This document shows, piece by piece, positions 1 to 6,391 of a stretch of DNA of 6,391 nucleotides. Source of the DNA: Burkholderiaceae bacterium (lineage in GTDB: Bacteria > Pseudomonadota > Gammaproteobacteria > Burkholderiales > Burkholderiaceae_C); the NCBI GenBank assembly GCA_023262645.1, contig JALRAA010000088.1, forward strand, positions 1 through 6,391, in the 5' to 3' direction. The notes under the pieces are model-generated. The model ran no database searches. It was not told the origin of the DNA and saw only the letters and a program-made list of their open reading frames with translations. How positions within the stretch are numbered: the first letter of the stretch is position 1; each line of letters begins with the position of its first letter. A program made the translations under genes and the position numbers.

Positions 1-318
1 GCCATCGAGCACCAAAATCAATGCCGGCTGATCTTCAGGCAAAGCCTCCAAGCATTCATCCAAAGAACGGGCAATGTCGATCGCATGCACGCGTGCCACT
101 ACCCCTTGGTGCCCGTGGTTACCCGCCAACTGTGCCAATCGCATGCCGTCGGCTTCAACCAGTTTGACGCCGGCCTCTTTCGCGCGCTCTTGAAACTGAC
201 GCATGCGCGCGTCTCGGCGGGTAGGGTCAAAAAACACTTCAATCACCGACGAGGGTGTGGTCTTCAAACGCACACCCACTGCGTGGAATCCAAACAATAT
301 CTTGGGGCTGTTAGCCAT
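1..318 (-). CDS. rlmB: RlmB, 23S rRNA (guanosine-2251-2'-O)-methyltransferase, N-terminal part (cut by window edge)
   Basis: This is the first 106 residues of an open frame that starts at the ATG at 316-318 and runs off the window at position 1; full-length family members have about 245 residues. RlmB is a SPOUT-class (SpoU/TrmH family) enzyme that uses S-adenosylmethionine to methylate the 2'-O of G2251 in the peptidyl-transferase P loop of 23S rRNA. The visible part is the small substrate-binding domain: an opening ILFGFHAV (residues 7-14), basic residues around 34-43, and the characteristic GNHGHQGVVARV (66-77). The last residues, LILVLDG, are the usual entry to the catalytic SPOUT domain, which lies outside the window. 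The start is supported by an AGGAA Shine-Dalgarno six bases upstream. It follows the hydrolase gene by 39 bp and probably shares its transcript. In many proteobacteria rlmB follows rnr, which is not the upstream neighbour here. Paralogous SpoU methyltransferases are the main alternative, but the FGFHAV and HQGVVA signatures favour RlmB. Confidence 0.9.
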   Translation of the reverse strand, partial: MANSPKILFGFHAVGVRLKTTPSSVIEVFFDPTRRDARMRQFQERAKEAGVKLVEADGMRLAQLAGNHGHQGVVARVHAIDIARSLDECLEALPEDQPALILVLDG

Positions 319-324
319 GGCGTG

Positions 325-329
325 TTCCT
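325..329 (-). promoter_or_regulatory. Ribosome binding site of rlmB
   Basis: On the minus strand this reads AGGAA, six bases before the rlmB ATG at 318. It lies in the 39 bp gap between the hydrolase stop and rlmB, the longest non-coding stretch in the window. I see no clear promoter or terminator hairpin in that gap. The site supports the chosen rlmB start and indicates independent ribosome loading rather than dependence on upstream translation. Confidence 0.7.
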
Positions 330-357
330 GAGTGAGTTCCGATAACGGTCTGCGTCT

Positions 358-1506
358 TCATGCGTCTGACAAGTCACGCAAAGGATGTGCTTGCAAAGGC
401 CATGGGCTTACAAAAAAAGGCCGAACCATGTCGTCTGTGATCTGGTTTGCGCTGGATGCCGACCAACGTGGTTGATGGTCTTTGTCAATCGCCAAGGCGC
501 GAATACCTTCGACGGTTTCGCTGCTAGCCGGGCCGATGCCCAAATGCGAAGGATGGAAACAATGCCGAACCAAATCACGCTCAATGCGCAGCTCATCAGC
601 CAGCCCCATGTGTCTGGCTAGGCGAATTTGCTGCAGTGTGACAGCGAGCATCAAAGGAGAACGCTTTTGCAAAGCCTGTGATGCCGCTTCTGAAACCGAG
701 GCAGGGTGCTGCGACAAAGCAGCTGTGATGTCTGAAACTGTTGGCAGCGAAAAAACATCGTCATATGCAGGATGCCACCAGTCAGGAACCGTGCTTTTCG
801 CGCTGTGCGTCGCGTCTTGGTAAGGCTGCAAAAGTTGTTGAATCGTTGCTTGAGGATGGCTCCATGCTTGGTGGGGCAATGCGTCCCACAAAGCAGGCAA
901 GGCTGAGCTGGGACACAGCACATCCGCCAGTCCTGCATACACCGCTTGTGCGCCGTCAAGCACTTGGCCGGTGAGCCCCAAATATTCACCCAGTGCACCC
1001 TGACAACGGCTGAGGAAATAACCGCCACCCACATCGGGAAACAATCCAATCAGGGTTTCGGGCATGGCCATTTTGGTGTGCTCTGTGGCAATACGCACAC
1101 CTGCACCTTGTGCCAAACCCATGCCACCACCCATGACCACGCCATCCATGAAAACCAAGCAGGGTTTGGAATAGCGATGGATCAAATGGTTAAGACGGTA
1201 TTCCTCGGTGAAAAAATCTTCCAATCGTGGATCACCAGACAACGCGGCTTGGTGAAAAAAACGAATGTCACCCCCCGCACAAAAAGCGCCGAAGGCTTGT
1301 GTTTTTCCCATACCGCGCATGGCGATCACTTGAACTTGTTCATCGAATTGCCATGCCTGTAATGCCTCGGTGATATCGCGCACCATTTGTAACGACAAAG
1401 CATTGAGCGCTTTGGGGCGGTTCAAAGTCAACAAACCCACGCCACCGCGGACTTGGGCCAACACTTCACCTGTTTCCCTGACAAAAGATGCAGTGGCATC
1501 AGACAT
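358..1506 (-). CDS. Enoyl-CoA hydratase/isomerase family protein, probable 3-hydroxyisobutyryl-CoA hydrolase
   Basis: This 382-residue protein belongs to the crotonase superfamily, ECH_2/HIBCH branch; human HIBCH is of similar length (386). HIBCH hydrolyses 3-hydroxyisobutyryl-CoA to 3-hydroxyisobutyrate and CoA in valine catabolism, in the bacterial cytoplasm. Visible motifs in order are: LNRPKALNAL (28-37), typical of the fold; FCAGGDI (75-81), the first oxyanion-hole segment; GVVMGGGMGL (122-131), the second oxyanion-hole segment; and MPETLIGLFPDVGGGYFL (148-165). In the last, Glu150 and Asp158 match the HIBCH catalytic pair in spacing and context. The long C-terminal part, including SPLML (284-288) and ELRIERDLV (305-313), separates this branch from ordinary hydratases of about 260 residues. 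The loop before CAGGD appears a few residues longer than in human HIBCH. The start overlaps the transporter's 3' end by 8 bp and has a good GGAGA ribosome binding site. Substrate is inferred from family only; a related acyl-CoA hydratase or hydrolase activity is possible, and no other valine-pathway gene is visible. Confidence 0.85.
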   Translation of the reverse strand: MSDATASFVRETGEVLAQVRGGVGLLTLNRPKALNALSLQMVRDITEALQAWQFDEQVQVIAMRGMGKTQAFGAFCAGGDIRFFHQAALSGDPRLEDFFTEEYRLNHLIHRYSKPCLVFMDGVVMGGGMGLAQGAGVRIATEHTKMAMPETLIGLFPDVGGGYFLSRCQGALGEYLGLTGQVLDGAQAVYAGLADVLCPSSALPALWDALPHQAWSHPQATIQQLLQPYQDATHSAKSTVPDWWHPAYDDVFSLPTVSDITAALSQHPASVSEAASQALQKRSPLMLAVTLQQIRLARHMGLADELRIERDLVRHCFHPSHLGIGPASSETVEGIRALAIDKDHQPRWSASSANQITDDMVRPFFVSPWPLQAHPLRDLSDA

Positions 1507-2398
1507 GTTTTTGTCTCCATGAAAAAAATTCGTTCGATGCCAATGCCATCAACACCAAACCACCCCCCAGCATGACGCTGTGTGAAGGTGCTTCGTGCGC
1601 ACCCCACCACGCCCAAGTGATACCAAACAGCACCTCTAACAAAGCCAACATCGCCACTTCATGCGGCTTGAGCACGCGCGAACTCCAAACCGCCAGTGTG
1701 CAAGGCAAGGCCAATTGAAAAATACCCAAAAACGCCAGCCACTGCATGTCTGAAACACTGGCTTGAAATGGCCATGCTTGCGGCAAAGTCACACAACATG
1801 ACAGAACAGAACCCAAGAATATGGCGGGCAACATGTTTTGTTGATCTGCTGAAGCTTGGCGGGTTTTCATCAGGTTCCATTGCACAGAACCTGCCAGCGG
1901 TACGCAAGCTGCGATCAGCATGCCTTTGAAATGCTGGCCGCCATCCAATTGCACTTGGGACACAAACATGTAGCCCATTCCAACGGCAGCCAGCGCGATG
2001 GCCCACCAGGTTTGCTTGCCCAACGCCTGGCCACCCCATAGCCTGTGCAACAGCGCCGTCAGCAAGGGGCCCAACGATAAGGTAATCAAGACATTGGCGA
2101 CAGTGGTCATGGTCATCGCCAACATGAAAGCGGTGAACATCACTGACCAACACACACCAGACAACCACAGCGTCGAAGAGCGAAATGTCTGCCAGCGCCA
2201 CACGCTGCCTCGCGTGGCCAAGGTCAAGCCAACCAACAAACTGACGGCCGTGAAAAAACTGCGCCAGAATGTGACCTCAAAACCTTGCGCCTGCGTGATT
2301 TGACGCGCGACCACACCCGCCATGGACCACAACAATGTGGCCAGCATCATCAAGAGCACGGACTGTGCGTGGCCCGGTTGAAAGCGGCTCAGTGACAT
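1499..2398 (-). CDS. EamA/DMT-superfamily membrane transporter (ten predicted membrane segments)
   Basis: This 299-residue, strongly hydrophobic protein has the usual length of the drug/metabolite transporter superfamily (10-TMS EamA type) and should sit in the inner membrane. Membrane segments estimated by eye are near 13-33, 42-62, 77-96, 100-119, 130-147, 158-175, 188-207, 218-237, 248-266 and 274-291, consistent with two repeated five-helix EamA units. Family-typical features include TLLWSMAGVVARQI in helix 1, FWRSFFTA (44-51) in helix 2, and Glu255 in ALLEVLFGITWAWW (252-265), where EamA proteins carry a conserved acidic residue. The substrate cannot be read from the sequence; relatives export amino acids, nucleobases or other metabolites. 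The ATG at 2398 has no clear Shine-Dalgarno and lies 15 bp after the typA stop, so translation may depend on typA. Internal Met17/18 would cut into helix 1 and are less likely starts. Its stop codon overlaps the start of the hydrolase gene. Confidence 0.85.
   Translation of the reverse strand: MSLSRFQPGHAQSVLLMMLATLLWSMAGVVARQITQAQGFEVTFWRSFFTAVSLLVGLTLATRGSVWRWQTFRSSTLWLSGVCWSVMFTAFMLAMTMTTVANVLITLSLGPLLTALLHRLWGGQALGKQTWWAIALAAVGMGYMFVSQVQLDGGQHFKGMLIAACVPLAGSVQWNLMKTRQASADQQNMLPAIFLGSVLSCCVTLPQAWPFQASVSDMQWLAFLGIFQLALPCTLAVWSSRVLKPHEVAMLALLEVLFGITWAWWGAHEAPSHSVMLGGGLVLMALASNEFFSWRQKHV
1514..1518 (-). promoter_or_regulatory. Ribosome binding site of the hydrolase gene, inside the transporter gene
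   Basis: The minus strand reads GGAGA seven bases before the ATG at 1506. It lies within the last codons of the transporter gene, so the two genes are likely to be translated in a coupled way. It also fixes the hydrolase start at 1506. Confidence 0.7.
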
Positions 2399-2413
2399 GC
2401 GAGGCGGGTCAGG

Positions 2414-4240
2414 TCATGCTTCGCGGCTGGCGCGCTTGCGTTCGTGCTCTTTCAAATAGCGCTTGCGAAGTCGAACGCTTTTGGGGGTGATTTCCACCAG
2501 TTCATCGTCTTCGATGAACTGCACACCGTATTCCAATGTCAATTGAATCGGTGGCGTGATTTTGATGGCGTCTTCTTTGCCCGAGACGCGGAAGTTGGTC
2601 AGCTGTTTGGTGCGTGTGGCGTTGACCACCAGATCGTTGTCGCGACTGTGGATGCCAACGATCATGCCCTCGTACACGGGATCGTTAGGTTTGACAAACA
2701 TGCGGCCACGGTCGTCAAGTTTGCCCAGTGCGTAAGTGAAGATTTCGCCATCGTCCATCGAAATGAGAACGCCGTTTTTGCGACCACCGATCTCGCCTTT
2801 GTGCGGTTCATAGCGGTCGAAAATATTGGAGATCAAGCCCGATCCCCGTGTCAGATTCAAAAATTCTGTGGTGAAGCCAATCAACCCGCGTGCAGGAATA
2901 CGGTATTCCAATCGCACGCGACCACGGCCATCGGGTTCCATGTTGACCAAATCACCCTTGCGCTCGCCCAGTGCTTGCATCACACCGCCTTGGTGTTGTT
3001 CTTCAATGTCTGCAGTCACCAACTCAATCGGTTCGCAACGCTCGCCATTGATTTCCCGGTACACGACACGCGGCTTGGACACCGCCAATTCATAACCCTC
3101 TCGGCGCATGTTTTCCAACAAAATGGTCAAGTGCAATTCACCGCGACCAGAGACTTCGAAAATACCGTCTTCGTCGGTTTCTTTGACACGCAACGCCACA
3201 TTGGCTTGCAATTCTTTTTGCAGACGATCCCAAATTTGCCGACTGGTGACGTACTTGCCTTCGCGGCCAGCCAATGGAGACGTGTTGACGCAAAAATTCA
3301 TGGTCAATGTGGGCTCATCCACTTTGAGCATGGGCAACGGTTTGGGGTTGAGCGGATCGGTGATGGTCACACCAATGCCAATTTCATTGATACCGTTGAT
3401 CAACACAATGTCGCCTGGTCCGGCTTGGGTGGCTTGAATACGGTCAAGCCCTTGGAATTTCAATACTTGGTTGATACGGCCTTTGATTGGAGAGCCATCA
3501 ACGCCGGCCATCACCACCACATCCATGCTGGGTTTGATGGTGCCTGCGCTGATGCGTCCAACACCAATGCGGCCGACAAATGTTGAAAAATCTAAAGCGG
3601 AAATTTGTAATTGCAGCGGCGCTTCAGGGTTGCCTTGCTGCGGCGGCACATGCTGGAGGATGGTTTCAAACAATGCCGACATGTCCGGCCCCCACTGCTC
3701 ACCTTGTTCGCCTTCAACCAGCGAAGACCAACCGTTGATGCCTGAGGCGTAAACGACTGGAAAATCTAACTGCTCATCGTTGGCGCCGAGTTTGTCAAAC
3801 AAATCAAATGCTTGGTTAATCACAAAACTCGGACGCGAGCCTGGCTTGTCGACTTTATTTACCACCACAATGGGCTTCAAACCCAACGCCAATGCTTTTT
3901 TGGTGACGAAGCGGGTTTGCGGCATGGGGCCTTCTTGCGCATCAATCAACAGCACCACGCCATCGACCATGGACAAAGCGCGTTCCACTTCGCCGCCAAA
4001 GTCTGCGTGCCCTGGTGTGTCCACAATGTTGATGTGTGTGCCTTTCCAACTGACGGCGCAGTTTTTTGCCAAGATGGTGATGCCGCGCTCGCGTTCAATG
4101 GCGTTGTTGTCCATCACGGTATCCACCACTTTTTCGTGTTCAGCAAATGTGCCGGATTGACGCAATAACTGGTCAACCATGGTGGTTTTGCCGTGGTCAA
4201 CGTGGGCAATGATGGCTATGTTTCTGATTTGTAAAGTCAT
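2414..4240 (-). CDS. typA: TypA/BipA, ribosome-associated translational GTPase
   Basis: This 608-residue protein matches the family length (E. coli BipA is 607). TypA is an EF-G-like GTPase that binds the 70S ribosome and helps 50S assembly and growth under stress or cold. GTPase motifs are intact: P loop AHVDHGKTT (12-20), the switch I RERGITI (50-56), DTPGH (74-78) and NKVD (128-131). They are followed by an EF-Tu-like domain II (about 205-290), EF-G-like domains III and V, and the TypA-specific C-terminal domain (about 485-605), which ends in a basic tail rich in Lys and Arg. The conserved GRGELHLTILLENMRREGYEL stretch is present around residues 365-385. The ATG at 4240 overlaps the truB stop in an ATGA (4 bp), with GAGAG six bases upstream as a modest ribosome binding site. 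It is probably co-transcribed with infB-rbfA-truB. I see no defect, and EF-G or LepA is excluded by the TypA-specific N-terminal and C-terminal sequence. Confidence 0.97.
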   Translation of the reverse strand: MTLQIRNIAIIAHVDHGKTTMVDQLLRQSGTFAEHEKVVDTVMDNNAIERERGITILAKNCAVSWKGTHINIVDTPGHADFGGEVERALSMVDGVVLLIDAQEGPMPQTRFVTKKALALGLKPIVVVNKVDKPGSRPSFVINQAFDLFDKLGANDEQLDFPVVYASGINGWSSLVEGEQGEQWGPDMSALFETILQHVPPQQGNPEAPLQLQISALDFSTFVGRIGVGRISAGTIKPSMDVVVMAGVDGSPIKGRINQVLKFQGLDRIQATQAGPGDIVLINGINEIGIGVTITDPLNPKPLPMLKVDEPTLTMNFCVNTSPLAGREGKYVTSRQIWDRLQKELQANVALRVKETDEDGIFEVSGRGELHLTILLENMRREGYELAVSKPRVVYREINGERCEPIELVTADIEEQHQGGVMQALGERKGDLVNMEPDGRGRVRLEYRIPARGLIGFTTEFLNLTRGSGLISNIFDRYEPHKGEIGGRKNGVLISMDDGEIFTYALGKLDDRGRMFVKPNDPVYEGMIVGIHSRDNDLVVNATRTKQLTNFRVSGKEDAIKITPPIQLTLEYGVQFIEDDELVEITPKSVRLRKRYLKEHERKRASREA

Positions 4241-5187
4241 GCTGCACTCTCGAGTAAGGATTGGATTTCTTGTGGATTGAGTAAACGCTCTGGAATGAGT
4301 TCTCCAGCGCGCACATGGGCGGTGCCCAATAAAGTGTGTGGGTCGCTGCCAAACACAGCGACTTGGTCGTGGTCAGGCCAACTGCCCCTGCGGCGCAAAC
4401 CACTGAGAAACCGACCGGCATCTTCTGATGGCAATGTGATGGCGTGGTAGTTGTGTAGCAATGCGTCCACAGGCAGTAATTGGGTGATTCGCGCTGGCTC
4501 GCTCAACGCTTCCAATTCTGCAAGTGAGATGCATGCGCTGGCATCGAACCTGCCACTTTGCACGCGTCTGAGAGACGATAAAAAAGCCCCGCAACCCAAC
4601 GCGTTGCCGATGTCCTCACCCAGCGTTCGGATGTAGGTGCCTTTGCTGCATTTGGCGCGCACTGCGACGCTTCTCACGCCTTGTGAGGCGGGCAGTTCTT
4701 GAAGCGTTAGCTCATGCACAACCACCCGTCTGGGTTCGCGCACGATATCAACGCCTTCGCGTGCATATTCGTACAAAGCTTTGCCATCTTTTTTCAACGC
4801 ACTGTGCATGGGTGGCATTTGCAACAACTCACCCGTGAACAAGGTTTGAACCTGTTGCAATTGGGCTGGCGTGAAATTCACTTCCGCCTCAGCGATCACT
4901 TCACCTTCTGCATCTGCCGTGCTGGTGCGTTGTCCCAAACGCAACACCGCTTCATATGTTTTATCCGCGTCCAAATGCAATTGGCTGAATTTCGTGGCAG
5001 CCCCAAAACACAAAGGCAATACGCCACTGGCCAATGGGTCTAAGGTGCCGGTGTGACCGGCTTTTTCTGCGCGCAACAACCACTTGGCTTTTTGCAAAGC
5101 CTGATTGCTGGAGATACCCAGCGGTTTGTCGAGCAACAACACCCCATGCACGGGACGCCGTTGCACCCGTGTGCGTGGCGAGTTCAT
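4237..5187 (-). CDS. truB: TruB, tRNA pseudouridine(55) synthase
   Basis: TruB isomerises U55 in the T loop of tRNAs to pseudouridine and acts as a tRNA folding chaperone. With the ATG at 5187 the protein has 316 residues, close to E. coli TruB (314). The N-terminal HGVLLLDKPLGISSN (14-28) is followed by the catalytic motif GHTGTLDPLASGVLP (44-58), with the nucleophile Asp50. Later come the KCSKGTYIRTLGEDIG motif and a family-typical SLRRVQSGRF. The C-terminal part, with GRFLSGLRRRG and GTAHVRAGELIPERLL, is the small PUA-like domain seen in proteobacterial TruB. An in-frame TTG at 5193 would add two residues and overlap the rbfA stop (TTGA). I prefer the ATG because MNSPRTRV looks like the normal start and ATG is the stronger initiator. 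Neither has a strong Shine-Dalgarno, so coupling to rbfA, whose stop lies 2 bp upstream, is likely. The 3' end overlaps typA by 4 bp. Confidence 0.95.
   Translation of the reverse strand: MNSPRTRVQRRPVHGVLLLDKPLGISSNQALQKAKWLLRAEKAGHTGTLDPLASGVLPLCFGAATKFSQLHLDADKTYEAVLRLGQRTSTADAEGEVIAEAEVNFTPAQLQQVQTLFTGELLQMPPMHSALKKDGKALYEYAREGVDIVREPRRVVVHELTLQELPASQGVRSVAVRAKCSKGTYIRTLGEDIGNALGCGAFLSSLRRVQSGRFDASACISLAELEALSEPARITQLLPVDALLHNYHAITLPSEDAGRFLSGLRRRGSWPDHDQVAVFGSDPHTLLGTAHVRAGELIPERLLNPQEIQSLLESAA
4247..4251 (-). promoter_or_regulatory. Probable ribosome binding site of typA, inside the 3' end of truB
   Basis: The minus strand reads GAGAG six bases before the typA ATG at 4240. The match to the anti-Shine-Dalgarno is partial. 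Together with the ATGA stop/start overlap it suggests translational coupling of typA to truB. Confidence 0.5.
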
Positions 5188-5189
5188 GG

Positions 5190-5561
5190 TCAATCGGTTT
5201 CTTTGGCGCGAGATGCCACGGCACGTGCAATCAGCGCATTCATGTCTGCGGCACGTTCCGGCGTGCGGTCGTATTGAAAATGCAAAGTGGGCACGGTGTG
5301 TATGTGCAAACGTTTGAACAAGCCGTTTCGTAAAAAACCGGCGGCTTGGTTCAAACCTTCGGCACAGGCCTCGGGGTCACCCACCAATACGCTGAAAAAC
5401 ACTTTGGCATGGGCGTAATCGGGGGTCACATCAACCGACTGAATGGTCACCATCCCCAAGCGCGGATCTTTGAGTTCGCGAATCAACTCGGCCAGATCGC
5501 GTTGGATCTGATCAGCGACGCGAAAGCCACGGTGGGGGGTAGACGATTTTTTAGCGGGCAT
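5190..5561 (-). CDS. rbfA: RbfA, 30S ribosome-binding factor A
   Basis: This small (123 residues) KH-domain protein binds the free 30S subunit and assists late maturation of the 16S rRNA 5' end; it is also linked to cold adaptation. Family length is about 120-135. Visible features are the basic N-terminus with RVADQIQRDLAELI (14-27), the conserved KDPRLGMVTI (31-40), and VTPDYAHAKVFFSVL (45-59), which forms the core KH strands. Residues PTLHFQYDRTPERA near 91-104 match the conserved C-terminal strand and turn, where family members read F.D.S or similar. The ATG at 5561 lies 9 bp after the infB stop, and the bases between (CCCACTGC next to the ATG) show no Shine-Dalgarno, so translation probably depends on ribosomes finishing infB. 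It is followed by truB after 2 bp. The infB-rbfA-truB order is widely conserved and supports the call. Confidence 0.95.
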   Translation of the reverse strand: MPAKKSSTPHRGFRVADQIQRDLAELIRELKDPRLGMVTIQSVDVTPDYAHAKVFFSVLVGDPEACAEGLNQAAGFLRNGLFKRLHIHTVPTLHFQYDRTPERAADMNALIARAVASRAKETD

Positions 5562-5570
5562 GCAGTGGGT

Positions 5571-6391
5571 TTAAATCGTTCTGGCGATTTCCTTGATTTC
5601 AAAGAACTCGAGTTGGTCGCCTTCTTGGATATCGTTGTAGCCCTTGAGGTTCAAGCCGCATTCAAAACTCTCTTTGACTTCACGCACATCGTCCTTGAAG
5701 CGCTTGAGACTTTCGAGTTCGCCGGTGAACACCACCACGTTGTCGCGCAACAACCGCAAGCGAGCGTTGCGGCGAATGACGCCGTTGGTGACCATACAAC
5801 CTGCAATAGAGCCGATTTTGCTGATGCGAAACACCTGACGAATCTCGGCCATGCCAATGATTTCTTCTTTTTTGTCGGGTGTCAGCATGCCGGACATGGC
5901 TGCTTTGAGTTCGTCTACCGCGTCATAAATGATGTTGTAGTAACGAATCTCGATGCCATTGTTCTCGGCCAATTTGCGCGCACCGGCATCAGCACGGGTG
6001 TTGAAACCGATGATGACGGCTTTGGAAGCAATGGCTAAATTGACATCGGATTCGCTGATGCCACCGACCGCACCGTAGACCAATTGCACGCGAATTTCTT
6101 CGTTGGTGAGTTTGAGCAACGAGGCAGCCAAGGCTTCTTGAGAACCTTGCACATCGGCTTTGATGATGATGGGCAGGTTTTTGACTTCGCCTGACGCCAT
6201 GTCGGTGAACATGTTTTCCAACTTTGCCGCTTGCTGCTTGGCCAGTTTGGTATTGCGGAATTTGCCGGCGCGATAAGTGGCAATTTCACGGGCACGGCGC
6301 TCGTCAGACAACACCATGAATTCGTCACCCGCTTGCGGAACTTCGGTCAAGCCTTGGATTTCCACGGGTATGGAAGGACCCGCTGATTTGA
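5571..6391 (-). CDS. infB: Translation initiation factor IF2, C-terminal part (cut by window edge)
   Basis: The frame is open through position 6391 and gives the last 272 residues of IF2; the G domain and N-terminal region lie outside. IF2 is the GTPase that brings fMet-tRNA to the 30S subunit and promotes subunit joining. In the fragment, SAGPSIPVEIQGL (2-14) to about residue 40 is the end of the EF-Tu-like domain II. Next comes the linker helix KLAKQQAAKLENMF (48-61) and the C1 domain (about 72-165) with LPIIIKADVQGSQEAL and YGAVGGISESDVNLA. The C2 domain (about 178-272) follows, with IGSIAGCMVTNGVIRR and FECGLNLKGYNDIQEGD. The two cysteines in C2 (fragment residues 198 and 244) are in the positions conserved among IF2 proteins for the fMet-tRNA-binding module. 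The GTG at 6363-6365 is an internal valine codon and not the gene start, because the family sequence continues upstream of it. The gene ends in TAA, 9 bp before rbfA. Confidence 0.97.
   Translation of the reverse strand, partial: KSAGPSIPVEIQGLTEVPQAGDEFMVLSDERRAREIATYRAGKFRNTKLAKQQAAKLENMFTDMASGEVKNLPIIIKADVQGSQEALAASLLKLTNEEIRVQLVYGAVGGISESDVNLAIASKAVIIGFNTRADAGARKLAENNGIEIRYYNIIYDAVDELKAAMSGMLTPDKKEEIIGMAEIRQVFRISKIGSIAGCMVTNGVIRRNARLRLLRDNVVVFTGELESLKRFKDDVREVKESFECGLNLKGYNDIQEGDQLEFFEIKEIARTI

Noticed and set aside
85..345. An 86-codon open frame on the plus strand at the window start
   Set aside because: It is antisense to the clear RlmB N-terminal domain and has no recognisable feature of its own.
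319..357. Possible promoter or terminator in the hydrolase-rlmB gap
   Set aside because: The gap holds short direct repeats (GTTCC twice; AGACGCA twice across the hydrolase stop) but no stable GC hairpin with a T tract and no convincing -35/-10 pair. The repeats are short enough to be chance.
1659..2201. A 180-codon alternative frame on the minus strand inside the transporter gene
   Set aside because: The overlapping frame at 1499-2398 has ten hydrophobic segments and EamA signatures; this one has neither and is a shadow.
2444..3586. A 380-codon open frame on the plus strand opposite typA
   Set aside because: It lies wholly antisense to a fully conserved typA. Its composition (many His, Phe, Gln, Val) is what reverse-reading of this codon usage gives, there is no recognisable domain, and such antisense frames are common opposite highly conserved genes.
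5346..6038. A 230-codon open frame on the plus strand opposite rbfA and infB
   Set aside because: It crosses the ends of two well-supported genes in antisense, shows no family signature, and is best explained as a codon-usage shadow.
6363..6365. GTG as the start of a short independent infB-like gene
   Set aside because: The frame continues open upstream to the window edge with family-typical IF2 residues (KSAGPSIP), so the GTG is an internal valine codon.

Overview
All seven genes in this window lie on the minus strand and are packed almost without gaps, so transcription runs from position 6391 towards position 1. The protein sequences suggest a Burkholderiales betaproteobacterium, probably of the Comamonadaceae type. 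The reasons are the infB-rbfA-truB-typA order, the style of the TypA and TruB sequences, and heavy use of TTG for leucine. The base composition looks moderate (low to mid fifties % GC, judged by eye). Species cannot be assigned from this window.

Layout in the order of transcription: (1) the 3' part of infB (translation initiation factor IF2, cut by the window edge); (2) rbfA (30S ribosome maturation factor); (3) truB (tRNA pseudouridine-55 synthase); (4) typA/bipA (ribosome-associated GTPase); (5) an EamA/DMT-family membrane transporter; (6) an enoyl-CoA hydratase/isomerase-family protein of the 3-hydroxyisobutyryl-CoA hydrolase type; (7) the start of rlmB (23S rRNA G2251 2'-O-methyltransferase), cut by the other window edge. 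The junctions are: infB/rbfA 9 bp gap, rbfA/truB 2 bp gap, truB/typA 4 bp overlap (ATGA), typA/transporter 15 bp gap, transporter/hydrolase 8 bp overlap, hydrolase/rlmB 39 bp gap. No intergenic stretch exceeds 39 bp, and I see no intrinsic terminator, RNA gene, mobile element or CRISPR array.

Five of the seven genes serve translation: initiation, small-subunit maturation, tRNA modification, a ribosome GTPase and rRNA methylation. The other two, a transporter and a CoA-thioester hydrolase, sit between typA and rlmB and are tightly coupled to each other. This looks like a conserved housekeeping operon that has gained a metabolic pair. I found no convincing evidence for a previously undescribed system. 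The findings below are modest points about gene coupling, start sites, a homopolymer tract and gene context.
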